Shown: positions 22,246 to 32,686 of the stretch, piece after piece
Layout of the letters: the number at the start of each line of letters is the position of its first letter
Numbering within the stretch: the first letter of the stretch is position 1
Source: Persicaria tinctoria
Lineage: Eukaryota > Streptophyta > Magnoliopsida > Caryophyllales > Polygonaceae
Direction: 5' to 3'
DNA length: 64,000 nt
Assembly (NCBI GenBank): GCA_037127255.1
Contig: JBANSL010000018.1
Location: forward strand, 10,327,175-10,391,174
Translations under genes and position numbers: made by a program
Notes under the pieces: generated by a model
The model's input: only the letters and a program-made list of their open reading frames with translations
Databases searched by the model: none
What the model was told of the DNA's origin: nothing

Positions 22246-23127
22246 AAGCTCCTACAATTATCTCTCCACATACCTTGAATGCAGCAGCAGTCCCGGAATA
22301 GGTGTGCCAGTGTTTCTGGCTGATCCAAGCACGTCGAACAGCCATCGTTGATTGCCATATGCCGTCGTTTCCTCTCCACATTTGTGAGGATAGCCCCTTT
22401 GATCAACATCCACACGAAGCTGCGGATTTTCTCGGGTACATTTAGCCTCCAAATCTTCTTATAAACCTGCAAGTCCACATCACAAAGATTAGTAGTACCT
22501 ATAACCAGTTCATAGGCATCGCTAATGGAGTATTGCCCGTCAGCGGAGCCCTTCCAAGTGAGGGTATCCTGGACGGAACCATCCTCCACAATAGCAACAA
22601 CAGCTAGTTTCATCAAGTCCCTCGCCGGCAACATAGGGGAAATGGCACTTCAATTCCATCCGACGCCGTTGATCCAGTAGTCCTTTACAAGCCTATCTTC
22701 CGCTCCCCCGGGCATAGCTCCTGGTGCCACATCTAGCAGCCTCCCTTCACCAAGCCAACTATCGAGCCAAAAACGAATAGCAGCTCCATCCCCCAACATC
22801 CACCGAGAGCCAGGACGGACAACCGCTTCTAGGCCTCTCAACAAACTAGCCCAGACCGCCGAAGGGTTGGATACGGTCACACCTGGATTCCTTGTGTACT
22901 TCGTCTGCAAAATAACACTCCATATGTCAGAATAATTGCTAGACAAAAACCGCCAAGCCAACTTACCTGAGATTGCCATGTTCAGGTCACTCATTGAACG
23001 CAGACCAAGGCCACCAACCCATCTAGGCTTGCACAGCTCCTCCCAGGCCACCAAGTGGATCCGCCTATGCCCATCTCCATCGCCCCACACAAAGCTCCTG
23101 CATAACCCATCGATCTTATCACAAACA
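21368..23127. repeat. 880-bp tandem duplication inside the LINE
   Basis: Unit 1 (about 21368-22247) and unit 2 (about 22248-23127) align over their length at an offset of exactly 880 bp with no indel. I counted 19 differences, nearly all transitions, or about 98 percent identity. Each unit covers the end of the RT region and most of zf-RVT. Since 880 is not a multiple of three, the duplication shifts the reading frame at the junction near 22243-22248. Confidence 0.95.
22239..22634 (-). pseudogene. LINE zf-RVT domain, duplicate unit 2
   Basis: Encodes WKGSADGQYSISDAYELV, IWRLNVPEKIRSFVWMLIKG and NDGCSTCLDQPETLAHLFRD, the zf-RVT block (C..C…H…C type) found between RT and RNase H in plant LINEs. 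It is in the same frame as the part upstream but separated by a TGA, and runs out at the duplication junction. Confidence 0.85.
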
Positions 23128-23520
23128 GATTTGGGCAGAGTCACCGTAGCCATCGAATAGACCGGAATGGAGCACATAACAGCTTTTGTGAGTGTAACCC
23201 TCCCGGCGAAGTTTATCCGTTTGCTCTTCCAACCAACGAGTTTACCCTTCACCTTATCAACCACATGTGTAAAAGTATCGGCTTTGACTCTACTGTGCAG
23301 GACAAGCATCCCGAGATAGCTTCCCAGGTTCGTTGTAACCTCATAGCCACTCTCCCTGCGAAGATCATCAATGGTGCTACTGTCAACATTCGGCGAGACA
23401 AACACCTTGGATTTATTCACATTCACCCTTTGTCCCGATGCAAGGCAGAACTTGTTGAGGATGTGTTTGATTAGTCTCATTTGATCCACCGAGGCCTCAG
23501 CAGCCAAGTACAAGGTCGTC
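22650..23520 (-). pseudogene. LINE RT C-terminal (thumb/connection) region
   Basis: After the frameshift the protein continues AAEASVDQMRLIKHILNKFC, SGQRVNVNKSKVFVSP, LGSYLGMLVL, KLVGWKSKRINFAGRVTL and FVWGDGDGHRRIHLVAWEEL. These are the expected post-FADD blocks of plant LINEs. It ends at a TGA (22650-22652) that replaces the Trp codon present at the same place in the duplicate (unit 1), a G-to-A change. Confidence 0.9.
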
Positions 23521-24580
23521 CGCGAAGATAACATGAGAGATCCTCGGACCATCCCTAGTGATCCTGAGAGGGTGCCACTCGCCATCCTCGACAGCCCCTT
23601 GGATTAGATGGCATAGTCTCTCAATACATAGAATGAACAAGTAGGAGGATATAGGGTCACCTTGACGTATGCCCCTACTAGGAACAAATGCCTCAGTGAG
23701 TTCGCCATTGACCAGCACTCGTGTGTGAACAGTGGTGATGCATTCCGCAATCCAAGTGACCCAACACTCCGGGAACCCGGCCTCTTTGAGAGTATCCATA
23801 ATGAACCCCCATCGGAGTCTATCGTAAGCTTTTTCAAGGTCGATTTTGAGCAACATCCACCCTTTTTGACCCTTCTTCTTCCTCATAGAGTGAACGATCT
23901 CCTGCATGATGACAATGTTGTCTGTGATAAGACGGCCGAGGAGGAAGCTTCCTTGCATTGGACCAATGAGAGACGGCAGGAGAGGCCTGATTCGATTGAC
24001 CATCACTTTCGTGATGACTTTATATAAGACGTTGCAGAGGCTAATAGGGCGGTATTGAGAGACGGTCTCCGGCTTAGCAACTTTAGCAAGAAGGACGATG
24101 AGGGTGTCATTTATGCCCAGTTCCAGCGACCCGGTGACAAAGAAGTTTCGAACGAACGTCTTAACAGAGTTTCCAACAGTAGACCAGCATTTCTGAAAGA
24201 ACAATGGTTGGTAGCCATCAATACCGGGGGATTTGAAGGCGCCCATGTCTTTAACCGCGGCGAAGATTTCAGCATTCGAGATAGGCCCCGAGACCCCCTC
24301 CCAGTCCGACATGGGGATTCGAGGGAACGCACTGCTCTCCAGTCTGATTTGCGTGCTCTCTTCTGGAGGTATAGAGTAAAGATCTTTGAAGAAGCCCGTG
24401 ACCACCTTCTCAATCTCCTTCCCATCCACCACTTCCACACCATCAGCCCCTTTTAGGAACTCAATTCTGTTGCGCTTTCTTCGAATCACAGTAGACAGAT
24501 GGAAGAACGAGGTATTGCGGTCGCCAGCCTTGAGCCACTGTTCTCTCGATTTTTGAAACCACAACATCTCCTCTTGCGAG
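23497..24580 (-). pseudogene. LINE reverse transcriptase, N-terminal and catalytic part
   Basis: The reading frame contains the motifs EEMLWFQKSREQWLKAGDRN, SPGIDGYQPLFFQ, QYRPISLCNVLYKVITKV, KIDLEKAYDRLRW, GIRQGDPISS and HVIFADDLVL. These are fingers-to-palm blocks of plant L1-clade RT in the right order, and FADD holds two of the catalytic aspartates. A single extra base right after FADDLVL (near 23508) shifts the frame and ends it. The frame 5' of the element boundary at 24580 is flanking DNA. Made by reverse transcription of a LINE mRNA; broken by frameshift. Confidence 0.95.
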
Positions 24581-24655
24581 AACATTAAATTAATTATGTT
24601 TCCATATATATCGGTCTCAGGTCTGTAACATATATCGATCAATTTCCTTTCTTGC

Positions 24656-25163
24656 TATCAAAGTCCGACTCGGACCGATGACTGGGGGTCGTGTGCACGG
24701 GCGCACATGCGCTAGTAGCCTAGCACATAAGCCGAGTGAGGTTCCATTCTAAAACCAATTGGCAATAGAAGGAGTAGCCCACCGACTCATATACTAGAGC
24801 TTGATATGTTTACCTTTCCGATGTGGGACACTTTGGTCTCATTCACATCTCTAACACGCCCCCGCAAATCCAACTAGTAATGACCATCTAGTTGAGAGTT
24901 GGACAACTGGGTAACCCAGATCAGGATCGACACGGGCCGCTAGGCTAACCGCTCTGATACCATGTCAAAGTCCGACTCGGACCGATGACTGGGGGTCGTG
25001 TGCACGGGCGCACATGCGCTAGTAGCCTAGCACACAACCCGAGTGAGGTTCCATTCTAAAACCAATTGCCAATAGAAGGAGTAGCCCACCGACTAATATA
25101 CTAGAGCTTGATATGTTCAACTTTCCGATGTGGGACACTTTGGTCTCATTCACATTTCAAACA
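24656..25163 (-). mobile_element. TRIM (terminal-repeat retrotransposon in miniature)
   Basis: Two direct repeats of 201 bp (24656-24856 and 24963-25163), over 90 percent identical, flank a 106-bp interior. On the minus strand the right-hand repeat reads TGTTTGAAATGTG…GACTTTGACA. It is followed at once by TGGTATCAGAGC (24951-24962), the initiator tRNA-Met primer-binding site, and a G-rich polypurine-like stretch (GGATTTGCGGGGGCG) precedes the other repeat. There is no room for any protein. I see no TSD. A diverged relative lies at about 48505-48805. Confidence 0.9.
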
Positions 25164-25167
25164 AACT

Positions 25168-25263
25168 GATAGTATCTTAATATATGTATAGTATCTTAAT
25201 TATATATGTATAGTATCTTAAAAGTTAGAAACTCTTATATATGTATAGTATCTTAATTATATA
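25168..25263. repeat. Tandem repeat TATAGTATCTTAATTATATA
   Basis: Four imperfect copies of TATGTATAGTATCTTAAT next to the TRIM right end. DNA from here to 25480 has no other content. Confidence 0.7.
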
Positions 25264-25487
25264 TTTATTTGGGTATTGATCGATTGATGATTAGTTGGTG
25301 CTAAGTACTGATCTGGTAAACGTAAATTTAGAGTATTATTGCTAGTGTATTTACTATGTTTGTCGATCACATGAAAAATGCCACAAACTGATATTACATA
25401 AGATAGCTACATAAACATCTTAATAATTGAATAAAGTTCTCATTCAATAGCAACAAGTTGAATGCACGTGGTGAGTAATCGGATTGA

Positions 25488-26580
25488 TTTTTTTTTTTTT
25501 GATAAAGTAAGAATTCGATGCCCGGACAGGCCCGGGAGTCGATAGGCCGAAGAGTTCGACGACGGAGAAACCGTCAAATAAACTGAATGCATAAAACAAC
25601 AACAAAGCAAAGCAGCCAATTTATAAGAGTGCAGTTAAAGGCGAAGCCTAGCATAAATGATGAAAGAACCAGAGCAGTGTACGACAACTCATCGGTCAGT
25701 TGGTAGAGTAGACGCAGAGAATCTCTGGGGAACTAGGTGGAAACCTCATATTTGGACTCTGTCAACAAGCCTTCAAGTTTCGATCACGTATTCACGTCCA
25801 TGACCTCTCGCACATCAAAAATAAGAAGAAACACCGTCCAAAAAACTGCTAGACTTGAAAGCCACACAACAACATCACCAAGCAACTCGACAACCTGCCA
25901 AACACTACGGATCGTCGGATCGTATTCGGAATTGTGTGTGTGTGTCTTTGGGCCCAAGCCAAAAAACATGGGTCCAAAGGACTTGACACCGGGCCACACC
26001 AAGCTAAAGTCGGGCCACCACGAGCTCAGGGACGAAGGGAGGAAGGCATCCAGGCAAGAGGGATTATTAGACATCGAAACAAAGCCTGACCCGCAACCAC
26101 ACCAGCAAAGGGAACCATGAACAGCCGGGATTGAGGGTCGGCCAGTTTGATGGGGGTGATGGAAAGGGACACCAGCGAGGAGGAGGTAATCATAGCGAAA
26201 AACGCAACCAGAAACTCCAACAGGAGGCCGACCGACCCCACGTACACCAGAAAGCCCAGCACGAGACGCCATGGAAACAAGCCAAACAGAATACGACCAG
26301 AGGAAGAAGATAAAAATCGATACCCAAGGATAAGCCAAAACCCAAAATTAAGGGCCGAAACCCACTCAGCGGGAACTGAGAACCCATCGATGGCCAAAAA
26401 GCAAGATCAAATTGGGGAAGGAGATGGAGATGGTGAATCGGTGACGAAGGTGCGAAATTAGGATTTTGACTTGGGGTTTTTTCCACTAACCTCCAAGGCG
26501 ACAACCGGACTGAAGAAGCCGACAACAAGGCCCCAAAGGATTTGCTTTAAAGGAGTTGGACACGAAATTGGGTGATTGGA
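25488..26580 (-). mobile_element. RT-less retroposon (family R), about 1.1 kb copy
   Basis: The T run at 25488-25500 is the A-tail of a minus-strand element. Its last 100 bp match the tails at 19201-19550 and 49395-50542: a GACGG…CCGTC(G) block, TCGGCCTATCGACTC, CCTGTCCGGGCATCGAATTC and TTACTTTATC before the A run. GC-rich for this region, with open stretches of up to about 184 codons but no recognisable domain and none shared with the other copies. The 5' limit is uncertain and no TSD was found. Confidence 0.65.
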
Positions 26581-26804
26581 GGTGGTAAGTTAGCCAAGAA
26601 TGGTCTGGTTTTGGATAAAAGTTGAAGAAAGGTTCGACACCAAGTCGGTACCGATGAGGCAAGAGGTGGGAGATGTGGTGTTCGAAAAATATAAACTAAC
26701 TAAAATAAAAGAAAGGGAAAGAAATGAAAATAATATTTATAAAGGAAAAGGGATGGACTATTCTAAAACCCTAAAAACAACTAAACAAGGCGCGATTGAA
26801 CTCT

Positions 26805-26821
26805 CCCCAGCAACGGCACCA
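26805..26821 (-). other. Gypsy-type primer-binding site
   Basis: On the minus strand TTGGTGCCGTTGCTGGGGAG, close to the TGGCGCCGTTGCCGGGGA used by many plant Gypsy elements. It sits three bases from an LTR-like start at 26825 (TGATGAGAGAG). Confidence 0.65.
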
Positions 26822-26985
26822 ATTTGATGAGAGAGTTTCTCGACCAAAAAAATTTATAGTCAAGATCCCGCTATAATATAGTGGAGTCAGGATCGTCCAC
26901 ATGAGAGAGTTAGAGTTTCTTGTTTAGTTGCCTAAGGTTTAAGAAATATATAGAAATAGCCAGAAAAATGTGAAAGGTAGCTGAT

Positions 26986-28336
26986 GGATCCGAATCCTCT
27001 CCTAATGGAAAGTTCCTTATATTTACCTAATAAAGCAATCTAAGCCATTGGATTAAATCAATGGCTCAGATTAAATCTCTAATATTAATTAAGTAGTAAA
27101 ATTAATTTACCTGGTTACAATTTACAAACCCCTCATCTCCTTCTATTCAACCGATCAGTTTGACGCATTGAAAATCTGGTCTAAGGGTTTACCAATATCA
27201 ACGTAAGTATTTAGTCACAATCTCTTCTTGCATCTTCAATTTTTTTTTCAGCAATCTTTCTACGAATCATGGGTTGAAATTATTTTATTTTGTGATTTCA
27301 TGGATTCCATAAAACTTAGTTAATTAATTTAGGGTTTACTTAGTAAAATAATTTGGGCAGCACTAGGTTCAGTTGAAGAAGATAAATTAATCAACACAAT
27401 TTTGATTCAATTAATGTTACAATGGATATCGAGATGGATCGAATCACAGTGAACAAAACTAATATTTACGAAAGTCTAGACAAAGTTACAACACCATAAC
27501 AAATTAGTCTGTATGGGAGTCGAACTCATATCTTTGTGCGCAAACACATCGCTCTACCAATTGAGTTAATAGACTATTTGTCAACATACAAATGGAAAAC
27601 GAAGTTCAATGTGACAAAGTCAAATCTCAGTTGAGTTAATAGACTATTTGCTACCTCAAAAACAACCCTAATAATAGTGGACAGAATCTCAAGCTGTTCA
27701 ACAGCCTGAGCTTGATGGATCACATTTCATAACGACGGTAAGAAGCAAAAACAAAATCCCAATGCAAATTCATACATCATCTGCAATCTCATTGAAAGAG
27801 GAAGAGTTGAGTTGACATCTATGGCCTTACTTCATGAGAACATCATAGTACTCCATCTCCAAAGACAACAACATCCCATCTCCACTCGAGGAGGCATCTT
27901 TGAGTCTGAGCCATCGCTTGAAGTAAGCTGGGAATTACCCTCAGTAGATGCACCTTCATTAGTATTACTGTGATCGTTACATGAAGAGAGTATGACAGGT
28001 TCATTTGAGGAATATCCAACAGAACCCTACAGAACATTTTTAGTGCTTTTTGCTTCGGTAGAAAATAGCTCTCGTTTGAGACCATTAAATTTTGCATTTG
28101 GAAAAAGAAGAAGCTACATTGCACATTATATACATTATAGGTGACTAGACAGATTTATACAAACCGTTAGTGCTTGCAAGACTGATGGGTGGTCTGTCAA
28201 AAACTCCATTGCCAAGGTTAGAGCTAGTGAAGTTGAATAAAAGAGATGCAATCTTAGCCGCTCGTTTCATCAGACGGTTGAGATTGTTTTATTAGGTAAA
28301 TATTAGGAACCTCTCATTAGGAGAGGATCCGGATCC
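26986..28336. mobile_element. MULE-like element with captured exon-like DNA, 1.35 kb
   Basis: Inverted ends begin GGATCCGAATCCTCTCCTAA (left) and, read inward from the right, GGATCCGGATCCTCTCCTAA. The similarity continues for about 65 bp (…TTTACCTAATAAA.CAATCT). Long terminal inverted repeats without a transposase fit a non-autonomous Mutator-like element. No 9-bp TSD is visible, so the class is uncertain. The interior holds a tRNA-like sequence and, on the minus strand at about 27836-28031, an exon-like Ser/Asn-rich stretch between an acceptor-like TTCTGTAG and a GTAAGG donor. Confidence 0.55.
27507..27574 (-). tRNA. tRNA-like sequence, probably a pseudogene or SINE head
   Basis: On the minus strand it reads GTCT…AACTCAATTGGTAGAGC (D-arm/A box), a TGTG-loop-CACA stem, then GAGTTCGACTC (T-arm/B box) and AGAC closing the acceptor. 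The acceptor stem has mismatches and the anticodon loop has the wrong size, so a working tRNA is unlikely. A 21-bp piece of its 5' end (TGAGTTAATAGACTATTTG) is repeated at 27634-27652. Confidence 0.45.
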
Positions 28337-29111
28337 CAATTTTGGGGGTTTTGATTGCAAAATTCAGGAATTCAAATAAATAATAAAAAGCTTCTAAGGT
28401 TTAGGGAATACCACAACGATAATCATGCATGCAAATACAATGAATTACATAAAATCATGCTTTTATCTATGAAAAGGCTAACTTGCATCAACCCTAGCAA
28501 AACAATCAATTTACTTTCATAAATTAATCAACTGTACTATAAATCTTAACTAGGTTATTAAAACTTTTGTCTCAAAACTCTAGTTACTATCCAATTCACA
28601 ATTACATCTTTCAATTTAATTACAAAAAGGAAATTTCTCCAACTCTCGTTGAGTACTTAAGCACATAATATAGATAAAAGCATTCAATTCATAGCATTCA
28701 AACACGCATGACTATTCAAACACGCATGACTATTGTTGGGATTACCCCAATTCAACCCTAGAAGAAAAGTAAACTACTCACGCATTGTCATGGTGAGCAA
28801 AGAATGAAGGAAGACAGAAATTAGGGAAGACAGAGGAATGACTCGTGATACAAAATTGGGCTGAAATTAAGAAGAAATTTGAAGATCCTGAATATTAGAA
28901 ACAAAATGAAGGAAGACAGAGAAATTAGGGACAAATCTTAGTTCTAGGGCACAACTAAAGCAACCCCTCAGAGTAATCATGACCCAAGGAGGCAGCGGGA
29001 TACCTTTAAGACAATTCACGGCCAGAGAAACACAGAAAATCCAAATTCAACAAAGATACGAACTCAAATTGATCAAACAAAGGCAAACCCAATTGTTTAA
29101 TAACAAAAAGA

Positions 29112-29192
29112 ACAGGAGAAAGGATGAAACTCAATAGATTGCATTCATCAGCACAGGAGAAAGGATGAAACTCAAAGGATTGCATTCATCGC
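29112..29192. repeat. 41-bp tandem duplication
   Basis: AGGAGAAAGGATGAAACTCA…GATTGCATTCATC occurs twice in tandem with one or two mismatches. Confidence 0.8.
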
Positions 29193-29340
29193 CATTGCGA
29201 ATTGATACCTCTGCAACAATTGTGAATCCCCAATCTGAAAGTCGATGAACCCGAGCATCATAACCCCCATATGAGGCACGAAGGACGCCATGGTCGAAGT
29301 TGGCGGAGAAGGAATGAACCCTAAGGAACCGTTCATTCCT

Positions 29341-30330
29341 AATTGTGAGGGGGGGGGGGGAATTAAAACCTAGGAAAATATGGGTGAGAATAAGTAATGA
29401 AATTGAAATTCAGCAGAGGAAGATGGAGATGGGCAGGAGATCTAACCTTGGCGGAGGAAAAAGACAAAGTCCTGAGCATGATAACTTCGACGGAGGAGGA
29501 AGACGAAGGCTTGAGGCACGAAGGACGCAATTATTAAGTCGGCGGAGGAGGAAGATGAACGAACCTCTGGTAGAACCTCGACGGAGGAGCAAGACGAAGT
29601 CCTATGTCATTGAATCGGCGGATGCAAGGAGGAAGAGCTCAAATCGACGGAGGATTCATTTGGAATCGAAATCGACAAAGGTAGAAGGAAGAGCTCAAAT
29701 CGACTGAACATGAATGATTCATTACCATTAAGTACGGTAATTGCTGAAAATATAAACCAAAAATATGTAGTCCACACATCATTTGCAGAGGAAAAAGGGA
29801 TTACATGATATAGATGGTAATGCTAATTGAGAAATATCATCTGATTCTTCATGATAAGATATTGAAAAAAAATAAAGGAAAGTACATGGTCTTGATTATG
29901 CAAACATGACCCTTTTAAACAAAATCAAGACCTAAATCAGCAAGTTTTGGCCGCCCAAGGTTCATCTATTATAAACCACGAACAAGTTGGGCAAAATCAA
30001 TTATTCATACAAGCTATATAAGGAGACAACATAAATCAGTCCCAATTGCTCAGACTTCTAATGAAGAACACAAAACCCTAATTGTAATTAATAAAGAACA
30101 CATAACCCTATCATCATCACTCCCACAAATGTTGCTCAAGTATTCAACAGGGCATGGGAAAATATAAAGGGAAATTGAGTTGTGGATATATAAAAGAGAA
30201 CTGCAGATCGAAAGACAAAAATCAAGAGGAATTGGATGCAAATCGAGAGGCGTGTGCAAAGAAATCGCAGAGTGGCGCAGTTAAACCCTGCAAATCGAGA
30301 GGAATTGGACGAAGATTCAACATTGTGAGA
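29341..30330. other. GA-rich LTR-type DNA without a clear gene
   Basis: Opens with a G run (29349-29360). It then holds degenerate repeats of CGGAGGAGGAAGACGAA (29480-29660), and AGGCACGAAGGACGC occurs at 29274 and 29513. An open frame of 120 codons (29345-29707) is Arg/Ser-rich because of the repeats and looks non-genic. It probably belongs to the interrupted Gypsy LTR or its neighbour. Confidence 0.45.
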
Positions 30331-30332
30331 TA

Positions 30333-30604
30333 CTCCCTCCGTCCAAGAATACATGGTCTTTTAGGCCTTGAAACTTTGTCAAAAATACATGGTCTTTTAG
30401 ATGTATAGGTAATTATTACCTCTAAAATTACTACTTTTTTACTTGTTAAAATTAAATAAAACTCTTGAAAAACTTAAAGAAAACCCTTGAACTTCCGATT
30501 ATTATTTTAACCTTTAATAATAATGATGAGATTTAAGATGCAAAATAGGTTCCTTAATTAGCGTGCATGAGCCTAAAAGGCCATGTATTCTTGGACAGAG
30601 GTAG
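30333..30604. mobile_element. Stowaway-like MITE, second family (272 bp)
   Basis: Starts CTCCCTCCGTCCAAGAATAC, ends …ATTCTTGGACAGAGGTAG, TA on both sides (30331-30332, 30605-30606). Very similar to the copy at 50652-50924. Confidence 0.85.
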
Positions 30605-30606
30605 TA

Positions 30607-31341
30607 GAAGAGACAAATAAGAGATATGATAGGTACCTGATCGGAGATCGAACAGATAAGTGGTGGTCTTGGGGAGAGGGAAAGGAGAAAACACCATCCC
30701 GAATCAAGTGGCTGCTACTTCCAACTGAGAAGAGAGAAAGGTAGAATGTCAATCGAAATTAAAAATCAGATTAAAAAGAAGAGAGAAGGCAAAGAAGCAA
30801 CCTCAAGCAGTCGGCGAAAAACTTGGAATCGACCACAGCCGGCGATGGAATAGAGGAGCGAGGCATACGAATCGGGATTCATGGAGGAAGGGGCGGGAGA
30901 CTAACCTAAGCGATGGAACTCGGGAGATATGAGTGAAGACGGGATTGGGAGGGCGAGAGAAGGAAGCGGAGGAGGGGCCTTCCCATGAGCGGTCTTCGAA
31001 GGAGGGGCGAGCCGCGAGAGGAGGAAGACGGGATTAGAAACAGTAGGCAAATGAACCCTAGCGGTCTTGAGGCCAAAGGGTGAAGAGGGAGAAAAAAAGA
31101 AGAAAAAAAGCTGATTGGGCGGAAAAGAGAAAATTGCGGGTTGATTGTCACGTCAACATAAAGTATACGAAATTAACTAGGTATATAGATACCTTAAAGC
31201 TATATAAGGAAATAAGAATTATATCAAATCTATCTAAATTGGGATAAAATCTGATGAAATCTATGCGCAGACGGCCCGTACCGAATTCTCGGTAGCCCAA
31301 TCGAATTCTCGCACTTCACTCTTTCCGCATTCAGCTAGGTA
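30607..31341. other. Repeat-derived DNA, no gene recognised
   Basis: GA-rich DNA like that before the MITE. Minus-strand open stretches are Ser/Leu-rich and low in complexity. Confidence 0.4.
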
Positions 31342-32686
31342 CCGACTGATAGGCTAAAACCTACACCACAAGTGTACGGGTTCAGTTGTAGTATATCGAG
31401 TGTCGTATCCGTATGGACTATGTGGTATTGATTGTCAATTTAAACAAATGTAACTAAGCCAAGAAAATAAAGGAAAAATAATTATATGGAATAAAGAAAG
31501 TAACCAACTTAAAGGAAGCAACAATACAAAATTGGTAGTAAACAATGGATACGAGACAAATCTAGGGTAAAGGATCACCACAACGACGCTTTAGTAGATT
31601 GAAATCAATATTCGTGCCACCTTGTCTGAATTTGTTGAAGGTAGATTGTCTAAGGTAATCGCAAATCTCCTTTCGGAATCAAAACGAATGTGTCTAAATT
31701 GGTTAACAATCACCTTTCGGACTCAAGCAACCAATTTAGACCCTTTAAGTTCTTAGAATTCTAGATGATAATCACATTAACATTGCCTTTCGGTTTCGAT
31801 CAATATCAAAATCATCTAAAATATCTATGACAATCTAGGAATCCTCAAGAAGCTTAATTTCACTTTTGCACAATCAAGCTTCAAGTTTAATCCTATGGTT
31901 CCGATGGATCAAATAGCTTTTCAGCCTAAATTCACCATCTAAATTCTAACTTAGGGTTTTAGTCTTTCGATTTCAAACCCTAAATCAGTTCTAACCAATT
32001 TTCATCAATTAGGGCTGGCACAATAGGATCAAATCTAACAAATTATCAAACAAACGAATATCAATCTCAACACTACCAATTCATCGTCGGGATTACCCAA
32101 ACCCTAAAGCGGAGAAATTAGAAAAACATAATATAATAAACAATGAGCTAGATTATAGACAGAAATAGATCAAAGTTTAGAATAGAATGGAAACCGAAAT
32201 TTCCGTCCTCGATCCAAGCGTATACCGTCAACCAAGAACAAAACCTAAACCTAAAAAGTGGCCGAAGCCATGTACTACGGCAAAACTCCGAACTCCCCAT
32301 GAATTCTAAAACATACGAAGTATAATAGTATATAGTAAATTTTTAGTAAAATTACATTTTCAACCCACAAAATTAAATAATTAAAAATTAGCCCAACATC
32401 CAATTATAGATTTAACTCCGCAAAACAACTCCCACATTTTGCAATTTCCGCATTTGCCAATTTAGCTCCTCGGGTCTGATTCATTATTCTTTCCGCTCCG
32501 TTTTAACTCTTGAATTTCCTCCATATTAGCCTTAAAATGCCTGAAAAACATAAAAACGAGGTGTAGACTCCGAAAATGCAAAACAAAAAAATAAAGTATA
32601 AAATATGATAAATATGCATGAAAATGATCTAAACTAATATGCAAACGCAACCCTAAAATATGACTAAAATAGACGTTATCACCGAC
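31342..32686 (-). mobile_element. Solo LTR (Gypsy-like), 1335 bp, TSD CCGAC
   Basis: The body runs from TGATAGGCTAAAACC (31347) to …ATAGACGTTATCA (32681), with inverted ends TGATA/TATCA. It is flanked by the 5-bp direct repeat CCGAC (31342-31346, 32682-32686). Read on the minus strand it starts TGATAACGTCTATTTTAGTC, a plant Gypsy LTR type. No PBS or second LTR follows on either side, so the interior was lost by LTR-LTR recombination. Confidence 0.85.

Larger units (their letters stand above)
20533..24597 (-). mobile_element. L1-type LINE, 5'-truncated, with perfect 17-bp TSDs
   Basis: The perfect 17-bp direct repeat AACATTAAATTAATTAT lies at 20533-20549 and 24581-24597. The body (20550-24580) has its A-tail as a T run at 20550-20556. 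In order on the minus strand it encodes the end of the region before the RT, the reverse transcriptase, the zf-RVT domain and an RNase H domain. The endonuclease and ORF1 are missing because of 5' truncation. It carries a frameshift at the FADD motif, two in-frame TGA stops and an 880-bp tandem duplication, so it is not functional. The perfect TSDs argue for a fairly recent insertion. Confidence 0.95.
26825..29340 (-). mobile_element. Gypsy LTR (Athila/Tat-like), interrupted
   Basis: The LTR start TGATGAGAGAGTTTCTCG borders the PBS. The DNA contains LTR phrases common in this group: CAAGATCCCGCTATAATATAG, GATCGTCCACATGAGAGAG and, after the interruption, ATTACCCCAATTCAACCCTA and ACTACTCACGCAT. 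It is split by the inverted-repeat element at 26986-28336. The far end of the LTR and any second LTR could not be located, and no gag or pol is present in the window. Confidence 0.55.

Noticed and set aside
23662..24456. Plus-strand open frames across the LINE RT
   Set aside because: Antisense shadows of the reverse transcriptase frame.
25784..26338. 184-codon minus-strand frame in the family R copy
   Set aside because: Not conserved in the other copies and has no domain; likely a chance frame in GC-rich retroposon DNA.
27507..27574. Functional tRNA gene
   Set aside because: The acceptor stem has mismatches and the anticodon loop is not seven bases; it lies inside a transposon.
29345..29707. 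Arg/Ser-rich 120-codon frame
   Set aside because: Built from degenerate CGGAGGAGGAAG repeats in LTR-type DNA.
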